Source: Caldisericota bacterium
Lineage (GTDB): Bacteria > Caldisericota > Caldisericia > Cryosericales > Cryosericaceae
Direction of reading: 5' to 3'
Assembly: GCA_030652945.1 (NCBI GenBank)
Contig: JAUSAI010000027.1
Coordinates: 1-49,863 of the forward strand
Length of the DNA: 49,863 bases
Both the position numbers and the translations under genes were made by a program. Under the pieces are notes generated by a model. The model was not told the origin of the DNA. It made no database searches and was given only the letters and a program-made list of their open reading frames with translations. Every line of letters begins with the position of its first letter. Position 1 is the stretch's first letter. Shown one piece after another: positions 29,681-40,680 of the stretch.

Positions 29681-30765
29681 TCGTCTTCGCTTTCGGTACC
29701 GATCGGGACCTGGAGAGCCCTCTCGCGAGATGCTCTCTGCAACGCATCGACGACGGGGCCCAGACCGCCCTCCATGATGGCGGGCAGGTTATACAAGGAG
29801 AACCCGATGCGATGGTCGGTCAATCGCCCTTGCGGAAAATTGTAGGTCCTGATGCGCATGTTACGCATGGCACTGCCTATCTGGGCCCGACGCTCAGTTG
29901 TCATCTCACTGGCCGCCTTCTCTTTCATGAGCTCGTATACACGCGACCTCAACACTTTCAAAGCCTTCTCCTTGTTCTTCAGCTGAGAGCGCTCATCCTG
30001 GCAAGACGCCGTAATGCCAGTTGGGATGTGTGTCATGCGCACTGCAGTCTCCACTTTCTGTACGTTCTGCCCCCCGTGGCCGGAAGCATGGAAAAGCTCA
30101 AGCTTGATGTCGGCTTCGTCGATATGGACATCGACGTCCTCGGCCTCGGGAAGGACTGCTATCGTCGCAGTCGAAGTATGGATGCGTCCGCTGGCTTCGG
30201 TCTCTGGCACCCTTTGGACACGGTGGACGCCACTCTCATACTTGAGAAGGCGGTAACTCCCGGTCCCGAGGACAGAGAAGATGACCTCCTTGAAACCACC
30301 GATTTCGGTTGGATGGCTCGATATCACCTCTGTCTTCAGTCCGTGCTGCGCAGCAAAGTAGGAGTACATCCTGAACAAGTCCGCTGCAAAGAGTGCAGCT
30401 TCGTCTCCCCCCACTCCCGCCCGGATCTCGACGATGATGTTCTTGTCGTCATCCGGGTCTCTGGGTAGACGCTCCTCTTCGATGGACTCCTGCACCGCGG
30501 CAAGCTCGGTCTCAATTCGAATCTGGTCGTCCTTGATCACGCCCGCAAACTCTGGGTCCTGGCCTTCGCCCAGCAGCTTCTCATTGTTGGCGAGCTCGCA
30601 CTCCAGTCCCTCTCGACGTGTCAGGAGATTCAGCATCAGAGTGAGGCTCCTCCTGTCACGTGCCATCTTCTGCATTTCCTTCTGGTCACTATCAAAACGG
30701 AGTCCTGCCACATGCGAGTCGATTTCGGCGATCCTCTTCTGCAGTCGATCAGTTTCTTCGCTCAT
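29677..30765 (-). CDS. prfA: Peptide chain release factor 1
   Basis: RF1, 362 residues, ends translation at UAA and UAG. The stop-codon recognition tripeptide P-x-T is PET (187-189), and the peptidyl-tRNA hydrolysis motif GGQ is at 231-233 within SGHGGQNV; His replaces the more common Ala before GGQ. RVPxTE-x-x-GRIHTS is intact, which separates RF1 from RF2. It starts 9 nt after tdk and is coupled to prmC. Confidence 0.97.
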   Translation of the reverse strand: MSEETDRLQKRIAEIDSHVAGLRFDSDQKEMQKMARDRRSLTLMLNLLTRREGLECELANNEKLLGEGQDPEFAGVIKDDQIRIETELAAVQESIEEERLPRDPDDDKNIIVEIRAGVGGDEAALFAADLFRMYSYFAAQHGLKTEVISSHPTEIGGFKEVIFSVLGTGSYRLLKYESGVHRVQRVPETEASGRIHTSTATIAVLPEAEDVDVHIDEADIKLELFHASGHGGQNVQKVETAVRMTHIPTGITASCQDERSQLKNKEKALKVLRSRVYELMKEKAASEMTTERRAQIGSAMRNMRIRTYNFPQGRLTDHRIGFSLYNLPAIMEGGLGPVVDALQRASRERALQVPIGTESEDD

Positions 30766-30774
30766 CTCATAGCC

Positions 30775-31383
30775 TCAAATAAGCCTCTCTCGCTCAATGA
30801 CACTCTCAGGACGCCCGGGAACGACGTGGTGCTCGCGGCAGCGAGCTTCGTAGCTGTCGGAAGCACCTACCAGGAGAATTGGATCATCATATCGTGCCGG
30901 TTTTCCGTTGACGATGCGCTGAGTTCGCGTCGCAGGACGGCCGCAGACGATACAGACTGCCGTCAGTTTGGTGACTTCATCGGCCAGTGCCAGGAGTTGC
31001 GGCATCGGACCGAACGGCTCTCCACGGAAGTCCTGATCAAGACCCGCCAAGATGACTCTGATGCCCCTGGCTGCAAGGTACTCGGCGATGTCCACGATCT
31101 TCGTGTCGAAGAACTGGACCTCGTCGACCCCGACGACATCAATCTGGCGTCCCTCGAGCATCTCGAGAATGTCAAGCGGGTTCGCTATCAGTACCGATTC
31201 AAGCCGGCTGCCAGAGTGGGCCGTGATGGTCTCGGCTCCATAGCGGTCGTCGAGTGACGATTTCAGTGCGATGACACGCTGCCTCGCGATTTGTGCTCTC
31301 TTCAGACGACGGATGAGCTCCTCAGACTTGCCCGAAAACATGCATCCGGCCACAACCTCAATTCTTCCAGCGGGCAGGTCCAT
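30775..31383 (-). CDS. tdk: Thymidine kinase (type II)
   Basis: This 202-residue salvage enzyme phosphorylates thymidine to dTMP. Its P-loop GCMFSGKS spans 13-20, the catalytic Glu is in DEVQFF (87-92), and the structural zinc site is Cys144, Cys147, Cys182 and His185. It lies 6 nt after rho with only a weak SD, so it probably depends on coupled translation. The tdk-prfA-prmC order is common in several phyla. A second nucleoside kinase is at 47992. Confidence 0.96.
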   Translation of the reverse strand: MDLPAGRIEVVAGCMFSGKSEELIRRLKRAQIARQRVIALKSSLDDRYGAETITAHSGSRLESVLIANPLDILEMLEGRQIDVVGVDEVQFFDTKIVDIAEYLAARGIRVILAGLDQDFRGEPFGPMPQLLALADEVTKLTAVCIVCGRPATRTQRIVNGKPARYDDPILLVGASDSYEARCREHHVVPGRPESVIERERLI

Positions 31384-31389
31384 GCGAAC

Positions 31390-32838
31390 CTATCGTCCAA
31401 TGTTGTCTTGTGCGACGATATTGCCCAGGAACTCCCTGTTGTTGGCAGTTCGTTGCAGCATAGAAATGAGCTTCTCGAGGCTCTCGGTGGGATCCTCGTT
31501 GCTTATGAACTGTCGCAGTGCCCAAATCTTTCGATACTCTTCCGGGGTGTAGAGCAGTTCCTCCCGTCGCGTACCGGACTTCCGAACGTCAATGGCCGGG
31601 AAGATCCGCCGTTCTGCCAGCTCACGGTCAAGCACGAGCTCCATGTTGCCTGTCCCCTTGAATTCCTCGTAGATGACTTGATCCAGCCGGCTGCCGGTTT
31701 CTATGAGAGCCGTTGCAATGATGGTAAGACTGCCGCCTTCTGCGATATTGCGCGCCGCTCCGATAACGCGCTTTGGGCCACGAATGGCGGTGGGATCGAG
31801 ACCTCCCGACAGCGTCTTGCCGGAAGAGGAGCTGATGAGGTTGTACGCTCGGGTCAGTCGTGTGATGCCGTCCAGAAGTATGACGACGTCCTTCTTCACC
31901 TCCACCAGTCGCTTGGCCCTTTCCAGCGCAAGCTCTACGACACGAATGTGGTTCTCCGGCGCCTGATCAAAAGTCGAGCTGACGACCTCGCTGTGGATTG
32001 CCTGTTTCATGTCCGTGACTTCTTCTGGCCGCTCATCGATGAGCAAGACCATGAGAGTCACGTCCGGATGGTTGTATTCGACGCTCTGGGCAATGCTCTT
32101 GAGAATCGTGGTCTTTCCTGCTTTGGGCGGCGAAACGATCATCCCGCGCTGACCCTTGCCAATCGGAGCCACGAGCTCCATCAAGCGAAGCGCCATATTG
32201 CACGTAGGTGTCTCCATCTTGAGGTGCTTGTTGGGAAAGATAGGGGTCAGGGACTCGAATTGAGGACGCGAAACAACATGCCCTTCTGCGGCAATCCCGT
32301 TGATGCTCCGGATACGGACCAGTGACGAATACTTCTCCTTGTCGCCTCGAGGAAGGTGTACAAGTCCCTCCAGCCAGTCACCCGTGCGGAGCCCAAATCT
32401 CCGGATCATGGGGGGGGAAATGTAGACGTCTGTAGATGATGGAAAGTAGTTTGTTCGCATGAATCCGTAGCCCTCGGTCAGTATCTCGCAGAGGCCTGAC
32501 GCAGAAAACTCCTCCTGGCCCATCCGCGGCATCTCCCCGCTTCGACGTTCGGAGGATCCAGACAGTACTGCCCCGGAGACGGCTTGTGTAACGATGGGCT
32601 CCTGTCGCGGTTCACGAGGCTCCACGAGAACCTCAGGTCTTTCGTGGTTTACGATGGGCTCGGAGAAACTCATGTCCAGCTCCTCAAATTCATTGGCATC
32701 CTTACCTCCAAGCTTCAGTAGCTCTTCAATGAGTTCTGGCTTCTTCAGTCTGGTGTAGTTTCTGACGTGCAGTACCTTTGCAATCTCATAGAGCTCGCGA
32801 GAAGTCTTTTCGAGAAGTTCCTGCTCAGTGAAATTCAC
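31390..32838 (-). CDS. rho: Transcription termination factor Rho
   Basis: A 482-residue hexameric RNA-dependent helicase that ends transcription. The N-terminal Rho-N helical domain (1-45) is followed by an acidic, Pro-rich linker (about 46-110), the RNA-binding cold-shock-like domain (115-180), and the RecA-type motor with Walker A PPKAGKTT (237-244), the [10 protein letters not shown] segment and the RLTRAYN region. The linker is longer than in E. coli. It starts 6 nt after fchA. Its presence is relevant because hairpins in the window lack U-tracts. Confidence 0.97.
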   Translation of the reverse strand: MNFTEQELLEKTSRELYEIAKVLHVRNYTRLKKPELIEELLKLGGKDANEFEELDMSFSEPIVNHERPEVLVEPREPRQEPIVTQAVSGAVLSGSSERRSGEMPRMGQEEFSASGLCEILTEGYGFMRTNYFPSSTDVYISPPMIRRFGLRTGDWLEGLVHLPRGDKEKYSSLVRIRSINGIAAEGHVVSRPQFESLTPIFPNKHLKMETPTCNMALRLMELVAPIGKGQRGMIVSPPKAGKTTILKSIAQSVEYNHPDVTLMVLLIDERPEEVTDMKQAIHSEVVSSTFDQAPENHIRVVELALERAKRLVEVKKDVVILLDGITRLTRAYNLISSSSGKTLSGGLDPTAIRGPKRVIGAARNIAEGGSLTIIATALIETGSRLDQVIYEEFKGTGNMELVLDRELAERRIFPAIDVRKSGTRREELLYTPEEYRKIWALRQFISNEDPTESLEKLISMLQRTANNREFLGNIVAQDNIGR

Positions 32839-32844
32839 AATCCT

Positions 32845-33486
32845 CTACCCTCTTTCATGGGCTTGCCCTATCGACAGCAGGCAACCCACATCGTTTTTGA
32901 ACGTCTGGAGCACACGAACTCGTTCCTGGTACGTCCCTAGTTCAAGTCGAGCATTCTCGGCAAATGACCGATCCCCAAGATAGGACAGATTCACGTACAC
33001 GTTGGCGATCGCTCCGGAGAAGCCAGCATCGAGCATTGATGCACCTACATAGAGATCAGATGCGATATCCTTTGGCGTGTTGGGAAAAGACGTCACCATC
33101 ATTTCAACGAAACTGCAGACACCTCGTGCAAGGTCCAGCGGCGCCCGCGTCGACCGTTCCAGAGCCAATTGCATCGCCGTACGTCGTACAGCCTTCTCCT
33201 CATCTGTCGCGCGAGACATTCGAACAGCCGTCATGTAGCCGTCAAATGCCGCACTGTCCCGATCCATCATCACCAGGAACTCCGCGCGCGAAGTCGAACA
33301 GTACGAAACGAAGGGGGCCAGACGCTCCTTCTCCAGTGCATCGCGACTTCCCACAACGTTGGCAACCATTTCAACCAGCGAAGTCCCCATTGCTGCAGCC
33401 AATGCTGCGGCAGTTCCTCCGCCCGGCGTCGGACTGCGTGATGACAGTTCGGCCAGAAAGTCTTCCAAGGATTGGCTCTTGTACAT
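32845..33486 (-). CDS. fchA: Cyclodeaminase/cyclohydrolase family protein (FchA-like)
   Basis: The 213-residue, all-helical protein belongs to the formiminotransferase-cyclodeaminase C-terminal domain family, which includes methenyl-tetrahydrofolate cyclohydrolase FchA of anaerobes. The N-terminal PTPGGGTAAALAAAMGTSLVEMVANV region (key residues PGGGTAAALAAA at about 21-32) is the signature. It probably acts in one-carbon folate interconversion. ATG 33486 has AGAGGT upstream; a long in-frame extension would cross the promoter and is rejected. First gene of the ten-gene operon. Cyclohydrolase versus cyclodeaminase activity cannot be told from sequence here. Confidence 0.88.
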   Translation of the reverse strand: MYKSQSLEDFLAELSSRSPTPGGGTAAALAAAMGTSLVEMVANVVGSRDALEKERLAPFVSYCSTSRAEFLVMMDRDSAAFDGYMTAVRMSRATDEEKAVRRTAMQLALERSTRAPLDLARGVCSFVEMMVTSFPNTPKDIASDLYVGASMLDAGFSGAIANVYVNLSYLGDRSFAENARLELGTYQERVRVLQTFKNDVGCLLSIGQAHERG

Positions 33487-33533
33487 TGCGACCTCTTGGT
33501 TGAGGGGTGGACTACACAGAATGGGTCTCTTCA

Positions 33534-33561
33534 ATGATACTGAGGCGAAACGAAAATGCAA
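33534..33561 (-). promoter_or_regulatory. Promoter for fchA-rho-...-ispH operon
   Basis: On the minus strand: -35 TTGCAT (33556-33561), 16-nt spacer, -10 TATCAT (33534-33539). Transcription would start near 33527, about 40 nt before the fchA ATG. It is back to back with the cupin promoter. Confidence 0.68.
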
Positions 33562-33602
33562 GCTCATGTGACAAACCGACCGGCCCAAAATGGCGTTCTC
33601 GG

Positions 33603-33611
33603 TGCTATACT
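33603..33611 (+). promoter_or_regulatory. Extended -10 promoter for cupin-SDR unit
   Basis: TGCTATACT forms an extended -10 (TG at 33603-33604, TATACT at 33606-33611) with no recognisable -35. The start would be near 33618, giving a leader of about 25 nt that includes a GGGAGGA SD. Confidence 0.5.
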
Positions 33612-33642
33612 GCACGGCACACAGCAACACCGGGAGGATCCG

Positions 33643-33984
33643 ATGATAGTGCGTTCCCTTAGTGACGTTGCACCCGTGTCTGTCACGGAAGCAGGAGCTC
33701 GTGATGTGACGGTCCAGTGGCTTCTGAAAGCTGAAGACGGCATGCCGACGTTCGCAATGCGATACTTCGTCGTGAAGCCAGGCGGAAGAACACCCAGGCA
33801 TGCTCACGCCTGGGAACATGAACTCTTCATTCTTCAGGGGACGTGCTCAGTCTTCTGCGAAGGCGAGACCCGGGTTGTCGGTCCCGAACTTGCCGTCTAC
33901 ATACAGCCTGACGCCATCCACAGTTTTGCCAACGATGGAGCTGATGACCTCATCTTTCTCTGTGTGATCCCAGTAGGTTCGTAG
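33643..33984 (+). CDS. Single-domain cupin protein
   Basis: A 113-residue cupin with both conserved motifs: motif 1 in GGRTPRHAHAWEHELFILQG, giving metal ligands His53, His55 and Glu60, and motif 2 with His93 in PDAIHSFAN. Such small cupins bind a divalent metal and act as isomerases, dioxygenases or sensors; the substrate cannot be told. ATG 33643 has GGGAGGATCC upstream. It is followed after 9 nt by an SDR gene, so both may act on one small molecule. Confidence 0.88.
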   Translation: MIVRSLSDVAPVSVTEAGARDVTVQWLLKAEDGMPTFAMRYFVVKPGGRTPRHAHAWEHELFILQGTCSVFCEGETRVVGPELAVYIQPDAIHSFANDGADDLIFLCVIPVGS

Positions 33985-33993
33985 ATTGCACCA

Positions 33994-34746
33994 ATGAGGC
34001 CTCGAGAGAACGTCGTCGTCGTCGGTGCCACGTCGACCATCGGGTCTGCTCTCACAGAGTCGCTGGCAGCCACCGGGAAGTTCCTCGTCCTTGCAGGAGG
34101 ACGCCTGCCAGGGTTGACCGACGTCGCGGGGCGACTACCTTCAGGATCCGTTCTCGACGTCATACCTGGCGACTTCAGAGTTGCGGACGACGTCGAATCA
34201 TGCCGCCGCCGCATTCTGGATCAGGAGCGCGTCGACGGGTTTGTCTTCCTGTCTTCGGAACTTCGTACCGGCGCGGTGTCGTCGTTCCGCACTGGCGAAC
34301 TGCGCGAAGTCTACGAGGTGAACGTTTTCGCCGCATTCGTACTCGCCCAGGCAAGTCTGGCCCGCTCCGTCCCCGGAAGCAGTTTCGTCTTTGTCTCGTC
34401 CATCGACGCACATCGCCACCCTTCAGGCATTCCATCCGTCGCATACGACGGCTCGAAAGCTGCTCTAGAGAGTTTGGCCCAGTCAATAGCAGTAGAGTGC
34501 GGTGCTCAGGGAATACGTTCAAACTGCGTCGTGCCCGGTCTCATTCGTACGGCCATGACGGAAGGATTCTTCTCGAGCGAGTTTGACGACGCGCGTGCGG
34601 CATTCCTGCACAGCATCCCCCTGCGTCGGCCAGGATTGCCAGAAGAAGTCGCAGCGCTCATACGGTTCCTCTTGTCCACCGAGGCTGGGTACATATCCGG
34701 TGCCATCATACCGATTGACGGAGGGTTCCTGTCCGCTGGAGTCTAG
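33994..34746 (+). CDS. Short-chain dehydrogenase/reductase
   Basis: A 250-residue classical SDR. The cofactor loop is GATSTIG (11-17), a slight variant of TGxxxGIG; the catalytic set is Asn110, Ser136 (FVSSID), Tyr151 and Lys155 (YDGSK). The C-terminal GAIIPIDGG block is typical of FabG-like enzymes. It starts 9 nt after the cupin and is followed by a GC-rich hairpin. Substrate unknown; FabG-type 3-oxoacyl reduction is possible, but no fatty-acid genes are adjacent. Confidence 0.92.
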   Translation: MRPRENVVVVGATSTIGSALTESLAATGKFLVLAGGRLPGLTDVAGRLPSGSVLDVIPGDFRVADDVESCRRRILDQERVDGFVFLSSELRTGAVSSFRTGELREVYEVNVFAAFVLAQASLARSVPGSSFVFVSSIDAHRHPSGIPSVAYDGSKAALESLAQSIAVECGAQGIRSNCVVPGLIRTAMTEGFFSSEFDDARAAFLHSIPLRRPGLPEEVAALIRFLLSTEAGYISGAIIPIDGGFLSAGV

Positions 34747-34758
34747 AGGAAAGCAATA

Positions 34759-34778
34759 GGGGGCGCCTAAGCGCCCCC
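34759..34778. terminator. Perfect GC-rich hairpin between convergent SDR and rpsU genes
   Basis: GGGGGCGC-CTAA-GCGCCCCC: 8-bp perfect stem with a 4-nt loop, 12 nt past the SDR stop and about 26 nt past the rpsU stop on the other strand. No U-tract follows on either strand. The position between convergent genes argues for a bidirectional terminator. Confidence 0.65.
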
Positions 34779-34803
34779 ACGGTTTCGACTCACAAGACCT
34801 CGA

Positions 34804-35001
34804 CTACTTTCGTCTGCGTGCTGCAATAGACTTCTGCTTCCGCTTTTCGCTCGGCGCCATGAAGAAGCGACGCTTCTTCAGCTCCCCGAACAGTCCATCG
34901 CGAATACAATCCTGTTTGTAGCGTCTCAGCATATTTTCCAGCTGAGCCTCTTCGCCCTGGGGTTCGGTTCTTTCTCGGTTCCGATCTCGATAGTTGCCCA
35001 C
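34804..35001 (-). CDS. rpsU: 30S ribosomal protein S21 (bS21)
   Basis: A small basic ribosomal protein, about 65 residues. The middle block LENMLRRYKQDCIRDGL and the FFMAPSEKRKQKS segment with the Arg/Lys-rich tail match bS21, which helps initiation base-pairing near the anti-SD. Start is uncertain: a strong AAGGAGG lies inside the longer ATG-started frame (35022), which favours the GTG at 35001, 10 nt downstream of it. It has its own promoter overlapping the end of the permease gene upstream. Confidence 0.88.
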   Translation of the reverse strand: MGNYRDRNRERTEPQGEEAQLENMLRRYKQDCIRDGLFGELKKRRFFMAPSEKRKQKSIAARRRK

Positions 35002-35063
35002 TACTCTCACCCCTCCTTTCATCAAACCGGTACAAAGGGGTCATTACGCCTCAATATCTATTT

Positions 35064-35091
35064 ACTATACCGCAATCAACCTCTCAGTCAA
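35064..35091 (-). promoter_or_regulatory. rpsU: Promoter for rpsU
   Basis: On the minus strand: -35 TTGACT (35086-35091), 16-nt spacer, -10 TATAGT (35064-35069). The -35 overlaps the stop codon of the AI-2E-family gene. The start would be near 35057. Confidence 0.7.
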
Positions 35092-36166
35092 CCGCCCGGT
35101 TTGTGGAGTCCGTTTCACCGGCCTGCAGCAGTCGCACACTTGCTATCACTTCACGCACGAGCATCGCCACCGGGACCGCCAGCAGCAATCCGAAGAAACC
35201 GGCAATCGACCCACCGGCCAGCAGCAGCAGGATGACGAATCCCGGGTTCAGGCCGGTCTTCTGTGAAATGAGCCTTGGAGCCAGTATCTGACTCGTCAGT
35301 GACTCAACGACAGTGAACACGATCATCCATATGAGGAGTTTTCCGGGTCCGGTCACCGCAGCGAAGAAGGCCCCCAGCAACGCCACCGCAGCTGGCCCTG
35401 CGTAGGGAATGAACTCGCCGAAGAAGTCGACGACACCGATGGTCAGAGCGTAGTTGATCCGAAACAGCGCGCTTGCGCTTCCAAGCAGGATTGCGGTCGT
35501 CAACGAGATGATGGCAAGAGCCTCGACGTACTTCCTGGTGCTTGCCGCTATCTGCGTCAGCGCCTCGTTTGCGCGGTCCCGTTGAGAGCGGACAAAGGGC
35601 AGGGACAGAGCTGCCACGTAGTACTCATGAGAGCCTCTCATGAAGAAGTACATGAGCACGAAGAACGGGAACAGGGCTCCAACACTCAAGAGTTTCTTCG
35701 ACGACGTGGTCACCAGATTCTGTCCAAATTGAATTAGTGTCTCCTGGGCTGCCTGAAGGACCGCATCTATGGTCTCTTTTGCTCCGCCAAGCTGATATCT
35801 GTCCAACCATGTGGAGAAACGGCCGACGTACTCCTGGACGGTCTTGACGTAGTCGGGAAGAGACGTGAGCAGCAATCTTGTTTCCCGAACCAGGGGAGGA
35901 ATCGCGACGGCGAGAAGCCCTGCAAAGACCGCCACGATGCCGCCTACCACGACAGCGCATGCAAGGCTCATGGGCAAGTGCGCCTTCTTGTGAAGCCAGT
36001 GTGCAACCGGAAGAAAGAGGAAAGCAGAGAATCCCGCAGCCATAGCCAAGAATACAATGCTGCGAAGAGACCACAGCATCCATAGCGCTGCAAAAGCAAC
36101 CGCAATACTCAGAACTGAAAGCAGGACGACGCGCAGAGCGCTAACTTCCTTGCTGGTCAGCCTCAT
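35084..36166 (-). CDS. AI-2E family (PerM/TqsA-like) membrane protein
   Basis: A 360-residue polytopic protein with two N-terminal helix pairs, a soluble-looking middle (about 95-155), and a C-terminal bundle. The motifs [11 protein letters not shown] and [14 protein letters not shown]-type segments with [15 protein letters not shown] are family signatures. Members export small molecules, including the AI-2 signal in E. coli TqsA, or act as Na+/H+ antiporters; function here is open. The ATG has GGAGG upstream inside the end of gyrA (26-nt overlap). Confidence 0.9.
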   Translation of the reverse strand: MRLTSKEVSALRVVLLSVLSIAVAFAALWMLWSLRSIVFLAMAAGFSAFLFLPVAHWLHKKAHLPMSLACAVVVGGIVAVFAGLLAVAIPPLVRETRLLLTSLPDYVKTVQEYVGRFSTWLDRYQLGGAKETIDAVLQAAQETLIQFGQNLVTTSSKKLLSVGALFPFFVLMYFFMRGSHEYYVAALSLPFVRSQRDRANEALTQIAASTRKYVEALAIISLTTAILLGSASALFRINYALTIGVVDFFGEFIPYAGPAAVALLGAFFAAVTGPGKLLIWMIVFTVVESLTSQILAPRLISQKTGLNPGFVILLLLAGGSIAGFFGLLLAVPVAMLVREVIASVRLLQAGETDSTNRAVD

Positions 36167-38627
36167 CTATTGCCTCCGATGGCATGGCTTCTTTGATGAT
36201 GGCCTCTGCGGCAATGACGCCGCTGCCTTTCGACTTCAACCGGATGACCTTCACGCCCGATGAGTTTCGACCGAGCAAAGGAAGCCTGTCGGCCGGCGTG
36301 CGAATCGTTTGACCGGTGCTCGTCGAAACAATGATATCCTGGTCTGCGGAACCCGTCGTAAAGGCTGCCAGGTGACCCGTCTTATCGGTCACTCGGTAGC
36401 AGATGACTCCACCCGACCCACGGCCGACAAGCCGTACTTCATAGGGATTGAGTCGTTTTCCGTGCCCATGTTCCGTAATGAGAGTGAACGGCACGCCCTC
36501 GCACAGTACCTCCATGCCTACCACGAATCGCCCACCGCGTGACAGTCTCATGCCTCGCACGCCTCCGGCGGCAGCTCCCATGGCGCGTACCGACGTCGAG
36601 CGTATGCGAACCGCGTGACCCGAATCTGACGCAATGAGCACCTCATCAACGTTTCGCACGGGACGTACCGAGACGACAGAGTCTTCCTCCGATAGCCGGA
36701 TGAACGTCTTGCCGGTGCTTCGAATCTTCATGAACTGAGCCGGCACCATCTTCTTGAGGCGACCTCGACGTGTCACGATAATGAACGAAACGCCCTCCTG
36801 CTCGGCCGGAAGAGCCGTGGCTTCCGTCACCAGCTCGTCAACCTGCATACCAAGCAGCAGTGAGAGGTTCTCCCCGGAACCCTGTCGCTTTTCCTCAGGC
36901 AATTTGTATGCGGGAATGGAATACACGCGTCCTTTGTTCGTGAAGAGAAGCATTCGCTGTTTCGTTCGAATCGTGAAGTACTTGCTGATGTAGTCGTCAC
37001 GCTTCAGGTTCATGCTTGCCACGCCGAGCCCTCCCCGGCCCTGTACCTTGAATGTGGAGCTCGGGATCGTCTTGGCATAGCCATTCCGGGAAATGACGAC
37101 CATGACTTCCTTGTCTTCGATGAACTGCTCGTCGTCGTCTTCCTCACGGCCTGCATCACCCAGAATCTGGGTTCTGCGCGGATTGCCAAACTTGCGGGCT
37201 ATCATGGACAATTCGTCCCGAATATGGGCTCGGACCCTGTTGGGATCAGCCAAGAGCCCAGCCAGTCGGCTGATCTCGACGCTCTTGTCTTCCGCTTCCT
37301 TGTTCAGCTTTTCAACCTCGAGTGAGACCAGGGAGCGCATACGCATCTCCAGGATAGCCTCAACCTGACGCTCATTCAGTGCGAATTCCTCTGACAGTCT
37401 TCTTGAGGCCTCTTCCAGAGAGGTGGAGGACGTCAGGATGTCTGTAACCGATTTCACATTGTGAATGGCGACGACGAGACCTTTCAGGACGTTAAGGCGT
37501 TCCTCGTTCTTGCGGAGCTCCAGCCCAAACTTCTTGCCCAGCGTGGCTTCACGAAAATCGAGAAACGTGGAGAGAACATCCGTCAAGGAGAGAGTGCGCG
37601 GAACCCCGTTCAGGATCCCGAGCATGCTGACGTGGAAGTGCTCCTGAAACTGCGTATGCTTCCGCAGCAACAGATCGACACGCTCGGGTATGGCGTCCCG
37701 TTTGAGTTCCAGAACGACGCGGATGCCCTCGCGATTGGACTCGTCTCGCAGGTCGGACAGCTGACTCAGGCGCTTGTCCCTCATGAGGCCGGCGACTTTC
37801 TGGACAAACTCGGCTTTGTTCACCTCGAATGGCAATTCCGTTATGACCAAGCGTGTCTTGCTTCCTTCCTTTTCTATCGAGTACTTGCCGCGGCACACGA
37901 TGTTCCCACGACCCGTTTCGATGTATTCGTCCACCCCTTCGGTCCCAGCAATGACGCCACCTCCGGGGAAGTCTGGCCCCTTTACTCGGGCGCGAATGCT
38001 GCCGATGTCCAGGGGTTCTCCGCTTATGCGGCACTCCAGCATATAGTTGAGAGCGTCAGCCAATTCGCCGAGGTTGTGCGGTGGAATACTGGTCGCCATT
38101 CCCACAGCGATACCGCTCGTGCCGTTCAACAGTAGCTGCGGGATTTGCGCCGGAAGGATCGTAGGCTCTTCCAGGCTGTTGTCGAAGTTAGGGACGAAGG
38201 TGACGATTTCCTTGTCGAGCTCGTCCAGCATGAGTGCAGAGATAGGTGCTAGTCGGACTTCCGTGTAGCGCATGGCTGCAGCGGAATCGCCGTCGATGGA
38301 GCCGAAGTTGCCGTGCCCATCGACGAGCGGATAGCGTAGTGAGAATTCCTGAGCCATGCGCACAAGCGAGTCGTAGATTGCCGTGTCTCCATGCGGATGG
38401 AACTTTCCAAGGACATCGCCCACGATGCGAGCACTTTTCTTGTACGGCTTGTTCCAGAAACAGCCCAGTTCGTACATCGCGTAGAGGATACGACGGTGAA
38501 CGGGCTTGAGACCGTCGCGAAAGTCCGGGAGCGCGCGGCCGATGATGACACTCATCGAGTAGTCGAGGTAGGACTTCTTCATCTCCTCCTCGATATAGAC
38601 GTTGAATACTCTCTCGTTTTCAGGCAT
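36141..38627 (-). CDS. gyrA: DNA gyrase subunit A
   Basis: This 828-residue breakage-reunion subunit has catalytic Tyr121 (AMRYTE), the [14 protein letters not shown] with Thr82 and Asp86 at E. coli positions 83 and 87, and a six-bladed C-terminal wrapping domain (from about residue 510). The GyrA box, which is Q-R/K-RGG-R/K-G in true gyrases, reads QGRGGLG at 529-535. That could weaken DNA wrapping or indicate a topoisomerase IV-like activity. It starts 17 nt after gyrB. I keep the gyrase call because of the gyrB-gyrA pairing and the partly retained box. Confidence 0.93.
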   Translation of the reverse strand: MPENERVFNVYIEEEMKKSYLDYSMSVIIGRALPDFRDGLKPVHRRILYAMYELGCFWNKPYKKSARIVGDVLGKFHPHGDTAIYDSLVRMAQEFSLRYPLVDGHGNFGSIDGDSAAAMRYTEVRLAPISALMLDELDKEIVTFVPNFDNSLEEPTILPAQIPQLLLNGTSGIAVGMATSIPPHNLGELADALNYMLECRISGEPLDIGSIRARVKGPDFPGGGVIAGTEGVDEYIETGRGNIVCRGKYSIEKEGSKTRLVITELPFEVNKAEFVQKVAGLMRDKRLSQLSDLRDESNREGIRVVLELKRDAIPERVDLLLRKHTQFQEHFHVSMLGILNGVPRTLSLTDVLSTFLDFREATLGKKFGLELRKNEERLNVLKGLVVAIHNVKSVTDILTSSTSLEEASRRLSEEFALNERQVEAILEMRMRSLVSLEVEKLNKEAEDKSVEISRLAGLLADPNRVRAHIRDELSMIARKFGNPRRTQILGDAGREEDDDEQFIEDKEVMVVISRNGYAKTIPSSTFKVQGRGGLGVASMNLKRDDYISKYFTIRTKQRMLLFTNKGRVYSIPAYKLPEEKRQGSGENLSLLLGMQVDELVTEATALPAEQEGVSFIIVTRRGRLKKMVPAQFMKIRSTGKTFIRLSEEDSVVSVRPVRNVDEVLIASDSGHAVRIRSTSVRAMGAAAGGVRGMRLSRGGRFVVGMEVLCEGVPFTLITEHGHGKRLNPYEVRLVGRGSGGVICYRVTDKTGHLAAFTTGSADQDIIVSTSTGQTIRTPADRLPLLGRNSSGVKVIRLKSKGSGVIAAEAIIKEAMPSEAIDEADQQGS

Positions 38628-38644
38628 CGATGTCCCTCACTTCA

Positions 38645-40573
<1,929 letters not shown>

Positions 40574-40577
40574 CTAA

Positions 40578-40605
40578 ATCGTACCATGAATTGGGGGAAA
40601 TGCAA
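40578..40605 (-). promoter_or_regulatory. gyrB: Promoter for gyrB-gyrA
   Basis: On the minus strand: -35 TTGCAT (40600-40605), 16-nt spacer, -10 TACGAT (40578-40583, 4/6 to consensus). Start near 40571, leader about 22 nt. Confidence 0.5.
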
Positions 40606-40680
40606 CGCAGAACAGCGGTATTGGAGCCCATTCCTCTACTATTCTGTCAAGCGAAAACAGGCAATTGTTTGAGACCTCCT

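Noticed and set aside
33487-33819. 111-residue upstream extension of fchA
   Set aside because: It would cross the promoter region and the divergent cupin gene, and shows no family similarity; AGAGGT precedes the ATG at 33486.
40645-40650. Perfect TTGACA upstream of gyrB as its -35
   Set aside because: No -10-like sequence lies 15-18 nt downstream; the TTGCAT/TACGAT pair closer to gyrB is preferred.
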